Assembly (NCBI GenBank): GCA_029964075.1
Contig: CM057142.1
Location: 3,735,770 to 3,799,769, forward strand
DNA from: Patiria pectinifera
Taxonomy: Eukaryota > Echinodermata > Asteroidea > Valvatida > Asterinidae
Length of the DNA: 64,000 bases
Direction: 5' to 3'
A model generated the notes under the pieces. The model saw nothing but the letters and a program-made list of their open reading frames with translations. It was not told where the DNA came from and searched no databases. Each line of letters begins with the position of its first letter. Position 1 is the first letter of the stretch. Shown one piece after another: positions 18,501 to 33,500 of this stretch. The position numbers were made by a program, and so were the translations under genes.

Positions 18501-21500
18501 AATGTCTTGAGTACGGACAGAGCACACTGTTTGAAACGTCGAGTTCTACACTCAACCAACTAGTTCTTTTCAGAACCACACTTCTTCCAAGAAGAGATTA
18601 CTTTCCATATGGTGTTACCCGCAATCTTTCTACTTTAAATTTATTATTATTATAATACAAGTTTGCAGGCCAGCCCCATATTTGCCCTTCCCATCCTAGT
18701 AACATAAATGTTAAATTTATAGATGAGCACATTTAATAATATCGCCCCCCCCAAAAAAAAATAGTTCTGCTTCCGATTACATGGCATTTGAAAATAGGAT
18801 AGGTAGGAAGGGAAACATTTTTTTGGCAATTTTTTTGTGTACGATCATATAGAGGTGTCTGCGTGTAGTCAAGGGTAAAAGATAGTAATTGATGATTTTC
18901 CTCATTTTCCCTAAAAAATAATTAGTGTAGGGGCTGTCAAAATAGGGTAGGTAGGGTAACTGGAAGCAAAGCTTCTTTTTTGTGGCCTACTCACTTTTAT
19001 TTGCAACACCACCTGGAGTGTGGCACGGTATGATCATGTGCTTAATGTTTTCTAGCATTGCTTTAACATTACTTTCAGAAAATAAACGTTGGAATTATGT
19101 TTTTAAAAGGTGATTTTTGGTAAACAAAATTTGTGACTCAAGTCCAAGTCATGATGGTCCAGTCCAAGCCGAGTCCGAGTCTTTTGCCGATGCGACTCGA
19201 GTCGAGACACAGAAATTGTTACTCCAGACGGAATCGAGTCCGAGTCCTGGACTCAAGTCCTACAACACTGCTGAACATTGACAATGCCTCTCTTTGTCTC
19301 CTTATTTTTCTGACTTTAATTTTACTCGAAGTAGCATTAAGGAGTTCCTCTCAGACTCTTGACACGTCTTTGATCCCTTTTTTGGCAGGAGGGAGAGACA
19401 TCAGAAGGCAAGAAGGACGAACAGGAAGCATGGTTGCAGGAATGTAGCATGTCGTTGTCTCCCACCGGCGATCTGATGGTCTTGGCTTTTGAGGAGAAAG
19501 TAGTGTTCTTACAACGTAAGCAAATTTCCTCACATTAACCCTAACTCCCTACTTTTTTTCACTAAGTTCTGGACCAAGTCCGCCAAAATCCATCAATCAC
19601 ACTGCTTTCAATGCATGCTTTGCTTTAGGCCTCCAGGCCCAAGTCCATCATACTCCATCAATATTTAGTCACACCAAGCCTGTAGGACCAAGTCCCTCAA
19701 AATCCACCAAAATGGGAGGATGGATTTGATGGAGTTGGGGAGGTAAGGGTTAAGCACACCTTGGCAAGCATTACTGGAAAGTTTGCATGCCATGGTGCCT
19801 GGTGGAGACTTGATAGGTATGGGCTTGCGATAGCGCTATTTATTCAGTTCTTACTTGTGAGTTCGTGTGGTTCTGAAAGAACCATTTCTGAATGAACTGG
19901 TTCTTTTCAGAAGCACAAATTCTCAAAAAGATATTCATATACACAGTGCTACCGCAAACTCTATACTTATTTTACACCAGAGCAGAATATAAAGTGTAAC
20001 CTGCATTCTCATTTGAATTCTTGGTTTTGCCCTTTGCCAGTTTGTAATGACCACCGTATATTCAGTGCTGTTTAAAAAGCTTGTGAGGAAAATTTCACTT
20101 TCAGTGTGTGAATCGGAACTGGGTACCCGAGTAACCAACTGATGTGAGGAACCGGTTCCAGATTATGGGATTGGGTACCCGTAACCAACTTTTACAAATT
20201 GAGTAGTAAATTCACAGACAATAAAATTAAAGGTTTTGAATGCCATTTGAGGGGAATCTCTGTACTGAAAACCAGGCTACATGAAAAAAACCCATAACAT
20301 TTATGTGCATTTTGAGGCACAACAGCCAACTGATCCGTTAGCTCGGTGGTCGAGTGGTAAGACATTTGCACTAGAAAGCAGGAGGTCGTGGGTTTGAGTC
20401 CCACCCGAGTGATTTTTCCAACTTTCACTCGGGAGGTAACACACTGAGTATACGTTTTATACGGTCCATGCGTTTATATATCTGTGGTTGTGACAGGCTA
20501 TAAACGACCCATTGTTCAAATTGGCATCAACTTCCGGCTGTAAACATTATTTTAAAAATATCAGAGGTAACGGGTCAGTCAAGCTTAGTAGTCGCCTCAG
20601 GTCTGCTTCGATTCCATGACCAGTTTCCATGACATCGAGGAAAATAAATATCTTTCAGAGGTGAATGGGCGACCTTTCACTGTTTTCGTATCAAGTCCAG
20701 TTAGATTGCCACTCGTAATATTTGGTATCTTCAGTTCATCTTTAAAAACAAAAATGACAATTTTTTTTTTCTCAAACCACACTTTGTACCACACGATTTA
20801 ATACAACTAATAATGCAAATTTAAATTGAAGGTGCAATACTTAATATTTTTTGATAATTTTACCGTGCAATGAAACCACCAACAGTTTAAAAAGTATCTT
20901 TCCAAACTTCAAAGATACACACTGTTTTTTTACTACATCAGATAAAAAAATTAAATCTTGTTTTCGTTTTCGCACTGAGTATACAGTGTTTATACGTTGG
21001 TGAAGGGCAAAACCTAACTTAGTTCAACAATGTTTGTGTGAAAAAAATCAATGAAAACCTGGTTATAAACAAACTCTGTATGCCAGTGTTGTAGGTCTCG
21101 AGACCGGTCTCGGTCTCGGTCTCGAGACCACTTTTTGCTGGTCTTGGTCTCGGTCTCGGTCTCGGGAGCTGTGATCTCGGTCTTGGTCTCAGTCTCGGTC
21201 TCCTTTGGTCTCGATATTTTGGCTGGTCTTGAGTCAAGACCAGCCAATATGTCGAAATTTGAGTCGCGCACAAAAAGCAAAATAAGCACCGATTTATGCA
21301 ACTACATGTAGGGCCAACCATTTTCGGGAATTGTATAGTTTATTAGCCCACCCCTGTAAGCGTATTTTTGTATTTTCAAAATAACTGAGGTGTTCCAAAT
21401 TAGTGACATTTTGGACCCCAATCTTCGCTTCAATTTGGGATAGTATTTTGGAGAAAGAGTACATTTTTCGACCTTATTTTCCAGCAATGAATTCACACAC

Positions 21501-24500
21501 TCGTACCAGTTACCACTCACTGTTGCCATGAGAGTGTATGATAAGACTTGATTGTCTGGCTACTCAATTGAAGTACCCCATTTTTCATGTCGTTCTTCAA
21601 AAAGCAAAATCCCAGTCAGGAAAAACATAAAAATCCATATCTGGGTACCACCTCTCAACTTCAGGGTCTACATGTACAAGTCTATATTCCATGACTGAAA
21701 TTTTTAAATATAAATCAATATTTTCTTGCTCCAAATTTTTTTGGAAATCAGGTTTACAAGGAGGTCCAATGTAAAATTAAATTTTGTAACTGTATTCTAC
21801 ATGTATGTACATAGGCCTAGAGCTCTGACGAAATGCCTTATGAAAACATTATGAGCATTTACCCAGCCAATTTATGATGGTCTGATTGGATCGCTACGCT
21901 CACGTGATTCAGATGTTGACGGTGGTTGTGACCATGCATAGACCGCCAGGTCCTATTCGAAACTACACGCGCATTTCGTGATTTCGCGGCGCCCGACTAG
22001 ACTCCAGACTATGGGCAAATTCACCTCTCAGTATAGGGATTTTACACACACCCAAACTATTCCATTAAAAAAACTCCATGAAGTTATTTTTCGATTGTAA
22101 AAAAAATCCCTTGTGTACTTTATAGTATGATTGAGGTAGATTAAAACACAATAACCTGCACAACTTTTTTCACAAAGGTTGTGAGTAAAACAGCCTTTTT
22201 TAAGCTCAAAACTTTACGTCCTGTATGTAAATGCGTGTATCTGCATTGAACGCGCGTCGCGCGGATACGTGTGCTTTCAACAAGCGTTTTGCCCATACTT
22301 TTTCAAATCGCGGTTTTACGCGCACGACTGGCGGTCTATGCGTTTATATATCTGTGGTTGTGACAGGCTATAAACGCTCCATTGTTCAAATTGGCATCAA
22401 CTTCTGGCCGTAAACATTGTTTTAAAAATATCAGAGGTACAGTGTCAGTCAAGCTTAGTAGTCGCCTCAGGTCTGCTTCGATTCCACGACCAGTTTCCAT
22501 GACATTGAGGAAAATAAATATCTTTCGGAGGTGAATGGGCGACCTTTTACTGTTTTCGTATCAAGTCTGTTAGATTGCCACTCGTAATATTCGGTATCTT
22601 CAGTTCATCTTTAAAAACAAAAATGATATTTTTTATTACTCAAACCACACTTTGTACCACACGATTTAATACAACTAATAATGCAAATTTAAATCGAAGG
22701 TGCAATACTTAATATTTTCTGATAATTTTACCACGCTATGAAACTACCAACAGTTTAAAGAGTATCCTTCCAAACTTCAAAGATACACACTGTTTTTCTA
22801 CCACATCAGAAAGAAAAATTAATACTTAATATTTTCTGATAATTTTACCGTACTATGAAACCACCAACAGTTTAAAAAGTATCCTTCCAAACTTCAAAGA
22901 TACACACTGTTTTTCTACCACATCAGAAAGAAAAATTAAATCTTGTTTTCGTTCAGAAACTTAACTGATTCTATTACTCGGATTCTAGAACTTTAACATG
23001 AACTGAGTTTGAGGATAAAAAGGCTCCACACTAAAACCAAAACAAATCAGCGACGTGCAAATTTTGCTGTGCAGCTGAAGCCATGTGGGTTGAATTATTT
23101 GTTTTTTTATAAACCTCGACCGTTTAGGGAAAACTGATTTCTAATATACATGTTAACTTGTACACAATATGAATGTTTAATTAAAAAGTCACGTGTTGAA
23201 ACTTCTTTCTTTGACGATGATAAATTATTAACAACCATAGAGCTATATTAAAGGGAAAATACAACATTTTCAAACATCAAAAAATGTTCTACCAAATCAT
23301 TTTGAAATACCTTGCTGGACTGTTAGTGAATGACAGTGTAAAGCATCCTGTAAAATCATGGCACCTGGTATACTGTTATTTTCAAGAAAAGTGGTATTTT
23401 TGTATCAATTTCCAATGCTGATCGGCTGATCAGCGTTGGAAAAAAACTGGCTTTTTTTTCAAATACTGGCCCCAATTGACCATCGCACTTGTTTGCAATC
23501 GATTACAAACCTATGAACGGGTACGAGCCAGCTAGACTGGTTCCTTGACCTTACAATTCCCCAATGTATGTAAACTGCTCTGTTTCTTCTTATATGGAGT
23601 CAGGGAACCAGACTACAGGAAAAGGATTGTTTTTCTTGGTTTTTATAGCATTTTCAAACCCAAAACCTCAAAAAAGTCAGTGTAACTATATTTGCTATAT
23701 ATTTCCAACCCCCCAATTCCATCCATTTCTGAAATGTACAGTAAAAGCAAATGTATTCCCTTTAAATTAATTTAATATAGATGTAGCTTTGTGTTTACAA
23801 CATTGTTGCCAGACGACACTGTGTCGTTTCCATCGCTTGGGGGCGCATTTAGCGGCAACCAAGCAGCTCAAATTGCAAGCAAAAAGGGTTGCCGTTATCG
23901 TATTCAACCTGCCAATTCCACGTAGGGGGTGTCAGCCTGATGTATCTTGCGTAAACGGTCGTCGGGAATCTCGCAGTTACCACAACACTTCGGGTGGTCC
24001 CATCAAACTGTAGAAAAAAAATAATACTTTCAAATGCTAATTACATGTATAATACCAAAAAAAAGTTACAAAATGCATGTATTGTGTCGCGGGATCGATG
24101 TTATCAAGGCTACCTGAATTCGCGATATATAAAATGAACTGGGCGAAATTGTTCAAACCATTATTTTCAACGGTTACCAAGGGAGAGTTCGGAGACATTG
24201 GAACGTTTGCATTGCTGAGTGCTGACGATGCCGCGCTCGCCTGACAATCACGCGAAGACATCTTTTTCTCATGCACGGAGCCCATATGCTTTATTTACGA
24301 GTTGGCCATATTAAATTGGAAGCGAGGTCAAATCTTCATTTTTGGAGCTTGCAAATATAGAAATATAAGTAATGAAATAAAGTTGATTACAAATTAATAC
24401 CAGTTTGCTCTGATGAATAATTAAAAATTGGTGAATAAACATACATGTATACCCTAATTTTTTAAGCCACATTTAAAAGACTTTTTTTTCCGATCTTAAG

Positions 24501-27500
24501 TAGCATTTTTAGCATCATGGGGTCAATCTCAATGTTGTAATCCAAAAACGGCACTTGTGTGCGACACGTTAATTAAACTCGAAATTTTGGACATTACCTT
24601 GGTCCCCTGACCCCCATCCGACCTAGGGCAACTTAAGAATGACCATTTCTGAACTACCCCCTGACGGACGATGGCCTGGTACCGTCAAACCTTTTGTGCT
24701 CAAATTGTTGATTAGACTCCACCTAGCTCCCGGTCTAACAAGCTAACTGCAGCGCTGGCGCTGGCTCTTTCAGAAGCAGACATGTCGTTTTTTTTACCGG
24801 ACGACTTACCACAGCGTCACCAGTTTGCTCCTCATTCTTGACATTCTGCAGTTGGTCGATAGTATTAGCGCTGTACATCACAATGAACCCGTCTGGCGTT
24901 CCATCATCAGGCCCACCGGCGTATTGTATGCCAGTCACATTGCATGCCTGCTCCAAGTCAGCCTGTACCCACGGGTTCCAATTTGTGCGGCGAGCACACC
25001 AACCTGCCATCAAAATAATTGAGCCAAATTTGGGTTCAGTCGGTCGATTATTGATGAATTTAATAAAAACATCACACTTTTTGATGTTTTTTGGGGGAGG
25101 AAATGGCGGCCATATTGGATTTTGACCTAAAAATGCGTTTTCGCTGGGTCTTTTTTTAATCCACCGTCCAGATTCTGAATCAGCAGGTCTTACTGCATAA
25201 AAAAAATGTAAAAATATTGTGGGGAGGAAATTGTGTAGGGTTAACTCATTTTGGGGGGTCTGGAGCCCGTACTAAATAACGTCAAATCAATATAATTAGT
25301 CCTTCAATCAAGTGCCCCCTCAACTTAAAAAAAAAATCCTGAGAGTTAAATGACTTTATCATAGGCATCCTTGCCGCCACATACACTACACACGAATATA
25401 CCTTTATCAGGGGTGCGTTTTGGCGGTCATAACCAAGAATTGGTTCGGTGGTTTCTTGTCTGTGAATTTCTTCGGCAATTTTAATTGGATTAGAATTACG
25501 CATGATCATGTAGTACTCAAATTTCCAAAACAATTAACCAAAGAGAAACCACCGAACCAATTCTTGGTTATGACCGCCAAAACGCACCCCTGGGTACGCC
25601 ATTTTGAAAATCAAAATGAGGCAAATAACGCTAACAAACATGGCGGCGTAAATAGTGTGTGCGGCGAACGAGTGACTCTCGCAAAGTTACAGCGGATTGA
25701 CAGTCTTATAAATGGATGGAGAGCTCAAATTTCCCGAAATATCAACGTGTGTTCCAGGTAGGTCATGTCTCATTGCATGTTGAGGAAGGATCTTAGAATA
25801 TAAAGCCTAAAACAGTCGCCGAACTGAAGTTTCCGAGTAGGCCTAGTACTCACTAGTAATTAACACCGCAGCACCGCCATCAGATCAATGCCAGACTTTT
25901 TTTTTTTTCCTTGTCCATCCGTGGCATTTTCTTAGCTGAAATTGCATTTATTTGGTAGGAACTAAATGTATTTACATTAAAAGGCTATACGGCCGTGAAT
26001 TGTCATTCGCATAGGACCTGTCATCTCCCAGAAATTAGAGGAACCGGAGCCCGATACGAACATGAAAAATGTCTCTTACCTGAAGAAATTCCTCAACGGT
26101 CGTGCACTGTACCTCGACTCATTTACGTGCAAAACGATATATTCCAACTTAAGTTGACCCTTTTTACCATGATGGCATTGAAATGGAAAGCAGATAACGA
26201 TCGATCCTTTTCCTTAATAACGTCGAATTTAAATCACAAAAAATGGTGAATAAAATAAAAATATAGGTATTTGTTTCAAAATGTAGATGATGTTTTTAGA
26301 TGAAAAATTGGTGAGTCTTTCCTCTCCGCGGCGCTGCGGCTGGAATTAGTGAGATTTTGGCAAATGCGCACAAACTACAGGGTGAGTAAAAAAAAGTGGA
26401 ACCCAAACCCCCAAAATTATATTTCATATTTAAAACAATAGTAGCACCAAAAATAATAATGACTGGAGATCCAATTTCATAAGCTACTTTTAGGTGAAAA
26501 AAAGTTACAGAAATTGCTCAATCCGTTCAAAGAATATCACCATTTAAACACAATGAACCTAAAACATGTTTCGTCCAAATAAAACAGTTTATTGCAATTA
26601 ACTGTTATATTTGGACGAAACATCTTGTGTATTCTGATTGTTTGGAACAACAAAGAAAATGACACAGAATACTTGTTTCAAGTTCTTTCAACAATTGTTG
26701 TGCACAATATCTTTATTAACAACCCTGGTTAGGCAGACAATATGATTTATAAAATCCACTTTTTTTTTAAAGACGGGCCTTCAACAGGACTTAATTTAAT
26801 ATTTTTAACTTTAAACTGAGGTTTTATCGCTGGTGATGTTTGTAGTCAATTGTGACGACGATTCTTGAAATAGCATTTTTGGACGAAAGAGGTTTTAGGG
26901 TCATTGTGTTTAAATGGTGATATTATTTGAACGGATTGAGCAATTTCAGTGTATTTTTCATCTAAAAGTAGTTTATGAAATTGTCTTTCCAGTCATAATT
27001 ATGTTTGGTGCAACATAGTTGTTTCAATATGAAATAGGGCCTATAATTTGGGGGGTTTGGGTTCCGCTTTTTTGACGCGCCCTGTAGTTACGTGCGCCTG
27101 CCATATCCCGAGCGGCTCAGTAGCTGGCTTCGCGCTACAGTTTGTAAACACCTTTCATTGCGGGGGCTGAAAACACCTTTCATACATCATCTTGTTTTAC
27201 CGATCTCCTTTTGGACTTAAACGAAATAGATAAATTCATATGAGTCGGATACATACCTCCGCCAGTAATTCGAATATCAGCCTCGCTGATACTATCACCA
27301 TATGCCGAGGCTGACAGTCTACTGTCTGGTATTAAACCACTGGCCATGCCCAAAGGACCATCGTTGGCAGAACTGCAGCCTGCATTGAAAATGATAGTAA
27401 CCAAAATACAGTGATTAAATGAACAGTTTAGTTATTCCTATGAAGGATGATGGGTTAAAGGGAATATACATCATTAGCTTTTGCTGTAATTTTCAGAAAT

Positions 27501-30500
27501 GAACTATTTGAGGGGTTACTATAATAGATCAAATATTGTTACACTCACATGTTTGAAGTTTTGTGTTCGAAAATGCTGGAAAAACCAAGAAAAGCAAAAA
27601 AGTTCAAGTAGTCTGGTTCCCTGACTCCACTAAAAATAAGATGGATCAATTTATAGGTGCCAGAAAATTGTAAGTTACATGTAAGGGAACCAGTCTAGCT
27701 GGCCTGCACCCGTTCATGAACATGTAACCAATAGCAAACAAAATTTGGACTGAACAAAAGGTAAATTTGGAGCAGTAGTTGAAAAATAGTTAGGTATTTC
27801 CACCGTTGGAAATGTATACAAAAATACTATTTTCTTGAAAATGACTTCACACCAGGTGCCATAATGTTACAGGATGCTTTAGAGTGTCATTTACCAACAT
27901 CCTAGTAAGGTATTTTGTAAAAACTTGGTAGTTTTATCATTCGATGTTTGCAAATGTTGTTTATTCTCTTTAAATGGAAATGCGCTATTTTATTTGTGGG
28001 TAAATTTTGGGGAAATTCCCAAGAATTTACCCAAAACCAAAAGGCTTATGACAGAACATTGATGATGGTCAAAATTAGTACTTTATATTTTAAAACAATA
28101 ATTGTGCACTGATTTCATTGAGCAGCTATGTGTGAGGTACAACGTAATTAATGTACAGGTATTTTCATGCTTATCCCCCAAAGAAGACTGCTGCACACAA
28201 AAGTATACAGGTCTTACCGTGCACAGGCGCATGCGTCGTAGCTCCGAGCCGTTGCGGTCCATGCTGAAAATGAAAGGTTTTGAATAAGACTTTTTTACAG
28301 TGTTCAGGAAAACTGGCGATAAAGCTCAAGAAAATCCTCAACTTGTTTCGAATTTCGATCATTTCAGGCGTGGACGTAGAATTCTGAAACCTTCACAGGG
28401 AGAGAGTAAATTTTGATGTTGGTCAAATGATAGTCGGCCACAAAATTCCGAATTTAACGTCCGGGAAAAATATGACAAAATATCTCCTTTTTTTTGGTAC
28501 TGTTCTATTTTGTGGAGAAAGCAACCTATAGCTTATAGGAAAATTATTATTAAAGTCAGTCGGTGCTGGATCGAGTATCATCGACAGAAAACTCAATGGT
28601 TTATGCTGAAGGAATTTGAATAATTGGCGGTGGTTTTGCCTGGTGCATTTTCACTTAATAATACCAAATTATTCCCCTAACCATGTCGTGGTAACTCTTT
28701 CAATACAGCCGCTAATGCAGTCATAAAGCGACAGTTGAGAGCTCATTACCATACAGTGAATGGCAGCCTAAATTGTAATAACAATCTCGTTAATGGGGCT
28801 AAGGCACTGTTCAAGGTTGCATTGAATCCAAGGGTTAATTTAGTGGGGTTGAAACACATTGGGTTGTATTAAACAATGACAGCATAACAAGGTATCTCTT
28901 CTATTTCACTTTGAAGTTGAAGTTGATTATCAACTGATTTGTTCACAAATTTTGTTCCAAGGTAAAAAAAATATATATATATACTCTAATAAATCCTGAA
29001 ATGGCACCCATTATAAGAGTACACGCATTCTCTATTTGCAAAAGCAGTTTTTAAAGCCAGAGTCCATCATTTGCAGCTATCCAAAAAATAACTGGCGTAT
29101 TTATTGTTGACAAACATACTTGGTTGAAAGATAGTAAGCAAGGGGACTAAACTCCCTGTGAAATTATTCTTTCTGGCAAGCTGTCATTTTGAAGAAATCA
29201 ACGAAAGAAGGCCTTTCCAACGGTGCGTCTTAAGAAGCACCGTTGGAAATTTCCGTTAGTAGTTCGTTTTTTTTCAATAGGCGAAGTGCGCGCAAGCGTT
29301 GGCACGACGCACACGCGCGCGCGGTTGCTATAATTCGTCGGATCGGTGCGCGACATCGCGTAGCTGCAATCGGCTCAGTGAGAACGTGTCTCGGGCGCTG
29401 AATTCAGGCCCAATTCAAAACATGATTCAGCAACTTTTGATTTGAAATCGAGATCCTAGAATGTTGTTTCTCTCGAAATATACAGCTGAAGCTGAGCTGA
29501 AACTTCATCAGGTTAGCTGTTCAGCACCCTTCTTTAGAATTTGAGCACTATTGTTGCTTCAAACGGACAAAATGCACAAATTGCAAATGATGGACTATAC
29601 CTTTAAGGGACAAAATGTGGGTGACAAACAGACACGAAATCTGCCTATTCTTGGGTCAAACTCTGTGGTAATCATGAATTCATTCCATCTGTATTGTTCG
29701 CATTCTGTTTAAAGTGTAAAACGATGTATTTATAGGTTTCCTTTTTTGACAAGTCCTTATAATATGACTGTAATGACTTAGCAAATAATCCATGAATAAT
29801 TATATAATGACCTCCAAATGGTAATTATTTAATCCCAGTTATTTAAAATGAAAACGGGTCTGTCCACACTAACGGTTACAACTTATAACTTTATGGGTGA
29901 GACAAGGGAGGTGGATTTCAAAGCAGGTTTTTTGCTAATTTTTGTTTTTTAAACATTCCTGTATTATCCGTGATTGCACTGATAAACAATTTGGCTGATT
30001 CACTGGATATGTAGGAAATTACTCGGCCATCTTTAAGATGAGATGAAGGATAATGTTCATAACATGGACGGACACTCTTGATTCATACTATAGGTTCTTG
30101 TTATAATATATCCTGGCCATGTTCCATTTATATTACATATTCAATGAAGAATTAGTATCATTCAACATTAAAGCAATCTGTTAAGTATTTATGAAATTAT
30201 GATGCGACTTGATACATGTTCATAACATGGACAGAAATTTGTGACACAATTTCTGTCCCTGTTATGATCATGAAGTCTTGAAGATGTGCCCACCCTGTAG
30301 TTAAAAGTACCTACAGGTTTAACCTGAGATTGGCCAGTGGCAATCTCTCAATGGGTAGCCTTACAGTAGGAACAAATTTGGGATAATTCGTTTGTTTTAT
30401 TTACTGCTTCCCACCATTTAAAAATGAAATGTCTATCCATGTTATGAACGTTAAATCTTGAAGATAATCCTCTGTAATTTCTGGAAACCTGACAAATTTA

Positions 30501-33500
30501 TCAAACTTGTTGGTGGGCAATGTTCTTACCTAGATATTGGATGAAGAAAGACGGAAAACTTCACATATTACTTCATGTATCGACTCCTGTCCATGGTTCC
30601 CTCTAAATGTCACACTTTTGTAACCGTTAGTGTGGACAGACCCAAATAGACAACCCATGGAGAGAAATCTGTCAGAGTGAACTAAAAATATCCTAGGGCA
30701 AACAAAGATCGAAGAAGTCTTACAATGTGGTTGTAAAATTGGTGGCCGCAAAGCTTAAGATAATCGCGCCTTGTTTGTTAGTGATGGGATTTGTAAGAAT
30801 CGAAGACAATAAAGCTTGTGCGCCAGGTCTTTGTAGAAATAAACATCTTAAGAGTGAAAGTTTCGGATATTTACCTGATGGCACGGGTCGTCTTTCCCGA
30901 TCGTGAAGTAGGAGAAGTTATGACCGCCGTGAAAGTCGCCCATGAATTCCTCCTTACTGGCGTCGTTTATCTGACACACGCGGTTGATGTGATCGTAGTT
31001 GATGGACTCGCACTGGCCGCGGTAACTCAGACACAGAGCCAGGCACATGGCGGCACTTGTGCCTTGCACCTCCTGAAGGGTGTGGCCAAACAGGGCGTGG
31101 TCGGCCGCCGCCCTGTACGCAACGGCAGCCAATGCACGAGGGCAGCACATACCAGCCATGGTTGCTGATAACTTAACCAGCAACCAGAAGAGAAAGGCGA
31201 GCAAACGTTGACTTGACATTGTAAAAAGTAGAGAAACATCTAGTACTGCCGCTTACGGTCGATAACTTGTAATGGAAAGATAACTGGGAGGTTATGGTGT
31301 GACGTTCGACATCAGGCGCACGATTAAATAAAACCTGTTGCAGTTCAGAATCACAGAGCTATATTAAATTTAACATAGCTCTATGTTCAGAATGCAAACC
31401 AACAACAGCGCAGTATTATTGCAGCGATTAGTTGTCGTCGCTAACTTGGCACTTATGACAATACAGTGATGTGTTTCGCATGACGTATAATGCAGTAGAC
31501 AGGATATCTTGACGTCACGGGTATTTGCTGAGCCAAAGAAGTCTTACTGAGTAATGTATTGATTTGCCACCCGCCCGACGGTTCTACCCGAAGTCTGATT
31601 GGACAAGTTGTGCCTAGGCGCGGAATGCAGCTCCTATATAGCTATTTGTACGGTTTAACGTATGACCTCAGAGATCATTACGTCAGAGGTCGTTAGAACA
31701 GTGACGCACTCCCCGTTCTCTGACTGTATATTCACCTGCGATAATGAAGCATTGTTTAGTGTTTGTAACGACTTATTGTTTGTCAGAACATCTCCTTGGC
31801 CAATGTGTCGGACGAGACCTTGCCTTACTCTGACGGTACATTTGCCTATACATTTTTTGAATGAGTGTGTACCGTTTTTATATTGGTAGTCGACTACCTT
31901 ACTTTGCCCGTTCATTTTGCAATAATCCTGTCTATCAAGGGTGGTTGTCTAGTCCGCGTTAGTAAAAACAAACAAACAAACAAACAAACAAACAAGGAAT
32001 TACTTGCCTGATGAAGGCACTGGGGTTATTAAAAAGTAAGATGTTCCCTCGGTTAGAACCCGAATAATCTTATTTCATTGAACAATTTCGTCACACAATT
32101 ATAATTTGAATTTACAACGTCTAGTTTTACACATACGAGTAATAAAATGTAGTATGACTACAAGCAAATATTTACAAAAGAAACAAAAGGGAAATAACTC
32201 CAAATTTATCAAATGTGATGTAGGAAACGATTTCCACCAAGGTTACTCACACGAGTAAATGAAAAAGATAATCGAAGTTGGCAACGTCATTGGAAATTAC
32301 GGTGGAATAATTTGAATGTGTTGGTTTCTATAGGAAATTGTATACCTTTTGGTTCGTGGCGTTTTTTGCAAATGGAGTAAATAATGTGATGCAAAATTTT
32401 TGCAAACTGCCAAAGTGGCGACTATAATAGCAAGGGTTTATGATATATGCGTGCAGATTGGGCGATTAATTATTCGAACCAAGACGGCGTCTTGACCTGG
32501 AGATTCTGACCATTCAGCGGGCGCCTTCTATTAGGTCTCCCGTCACTCGTTGTTGTATTACAAAAAACATCCAAATGGACCAATCCACAGCTTAGTCCAC
32601 ATTTCTGATCGAAGTGACGTCACAGTCGCTAAAGACCATCCGATTGGCTGGTGTGCAGCGTCACATAAACTCTACATGGTATGATATATCAAACGCTCAA
32701 CCATGGCTTTTGCCAACGTGAATGTCTGATCCTCAGACTAACTGGCGCCTTGGAATCTACGACTGAGTGTCATCCTACCGTACATGTCTGTATAATATAA
32801 TTATGAACACGCGTGAGCGTCTAGAAAAAAACAACGTACGTGATATTGATCTGCAAACAATCGTTGCTTTGCCAAAGTATGACATTGCCATGATACTTTA
32901 TGGCCATTATCATGCAGTGGAGACAAAATGTCTCTGGCTATGTCTGTAAATTGAACTGACTTTCAAAGCGGTTGTCTTTTGGTATTAAATTACTGCCTCT
33001 CCTTAAAGGGAATGTACATCATTGGCTTTTGCTGTAATTTTCAGAAACGAACTATTTTGAGGGGTTAGTATAACAGATCAAATATTGTTACACTGACATG
33101 TTTGAAGTTTTGTGTTCGAAAATACTGGAAAACGAAGAAAAACAAAAATTTCAAGTAGTCTGGTTCCCTGACTCCACTAAAGATAAAATGGATCATTTAT
33201 AGATGCCGGAAAATTGTAAGATAATGGAACCAGTCTAACTGGCCTGCACCCGTTCATGAACATGTAACCAATAGCAAACAAAATTTGGACTGAAAAAAAT
33301 TGGTAAATTTGGAGCAGTATTTGAAAAATAGTTAGGTTTTTCCAACGGTGGTCAGCCGACCACCGTTGGAAATTTATACAAAATACCACTTTTCTTGAAA
33401 ATGACTTCACACATGGTGCCATAATTTTACAGGATGCTTGAGACTGTCATTTACCAACATCCTAGTAAGGTGTTTCGTAAAAAAAAAATGGTAGTTTTGT

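Larger units (their letters stand above)
18266..19388. other. RAB3GAP2 intron 2
   Basis: 1.1 kb. Contains the palindrome cluster and the GAGTCC array; otherwise AT-rich with no exon seen. Confidence 0.6.
19516..23848. other. RAB3GAP2 intron 3, part before the nested discoidin gene
   Basis: 4.3 kb, no exon seen. Holds a SINE, a duplicated 500-bp segment, a GGTCTC array and MITE family 1 copy B (listed separately). Confidence 0.6.

Noticed and set aside
20333-20410. candidate functional tRNA gene
   Set aside because: A and B boxes are present, but the acceptor stem is incomplete and a related copy with the same SINE tail exists at 39400, so it is a tRNA-derived SINE.
21014-21321. minus-strand frames rich in Glu-Thr or Arg-Pro repeats
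   Set aside because: Translations of the GGTCTC array, with no flanking coding signal.
24037-24285. 82-aa minus-strand frame between discoidin exons 4 and 5
   Set aside because: Exons 4 and 5 join in phase without it and the F5/8C domain would be disrupted by it. It lies in the intron and resembles a fragment of the GGTTACCAAGGGAGAG repeat family.
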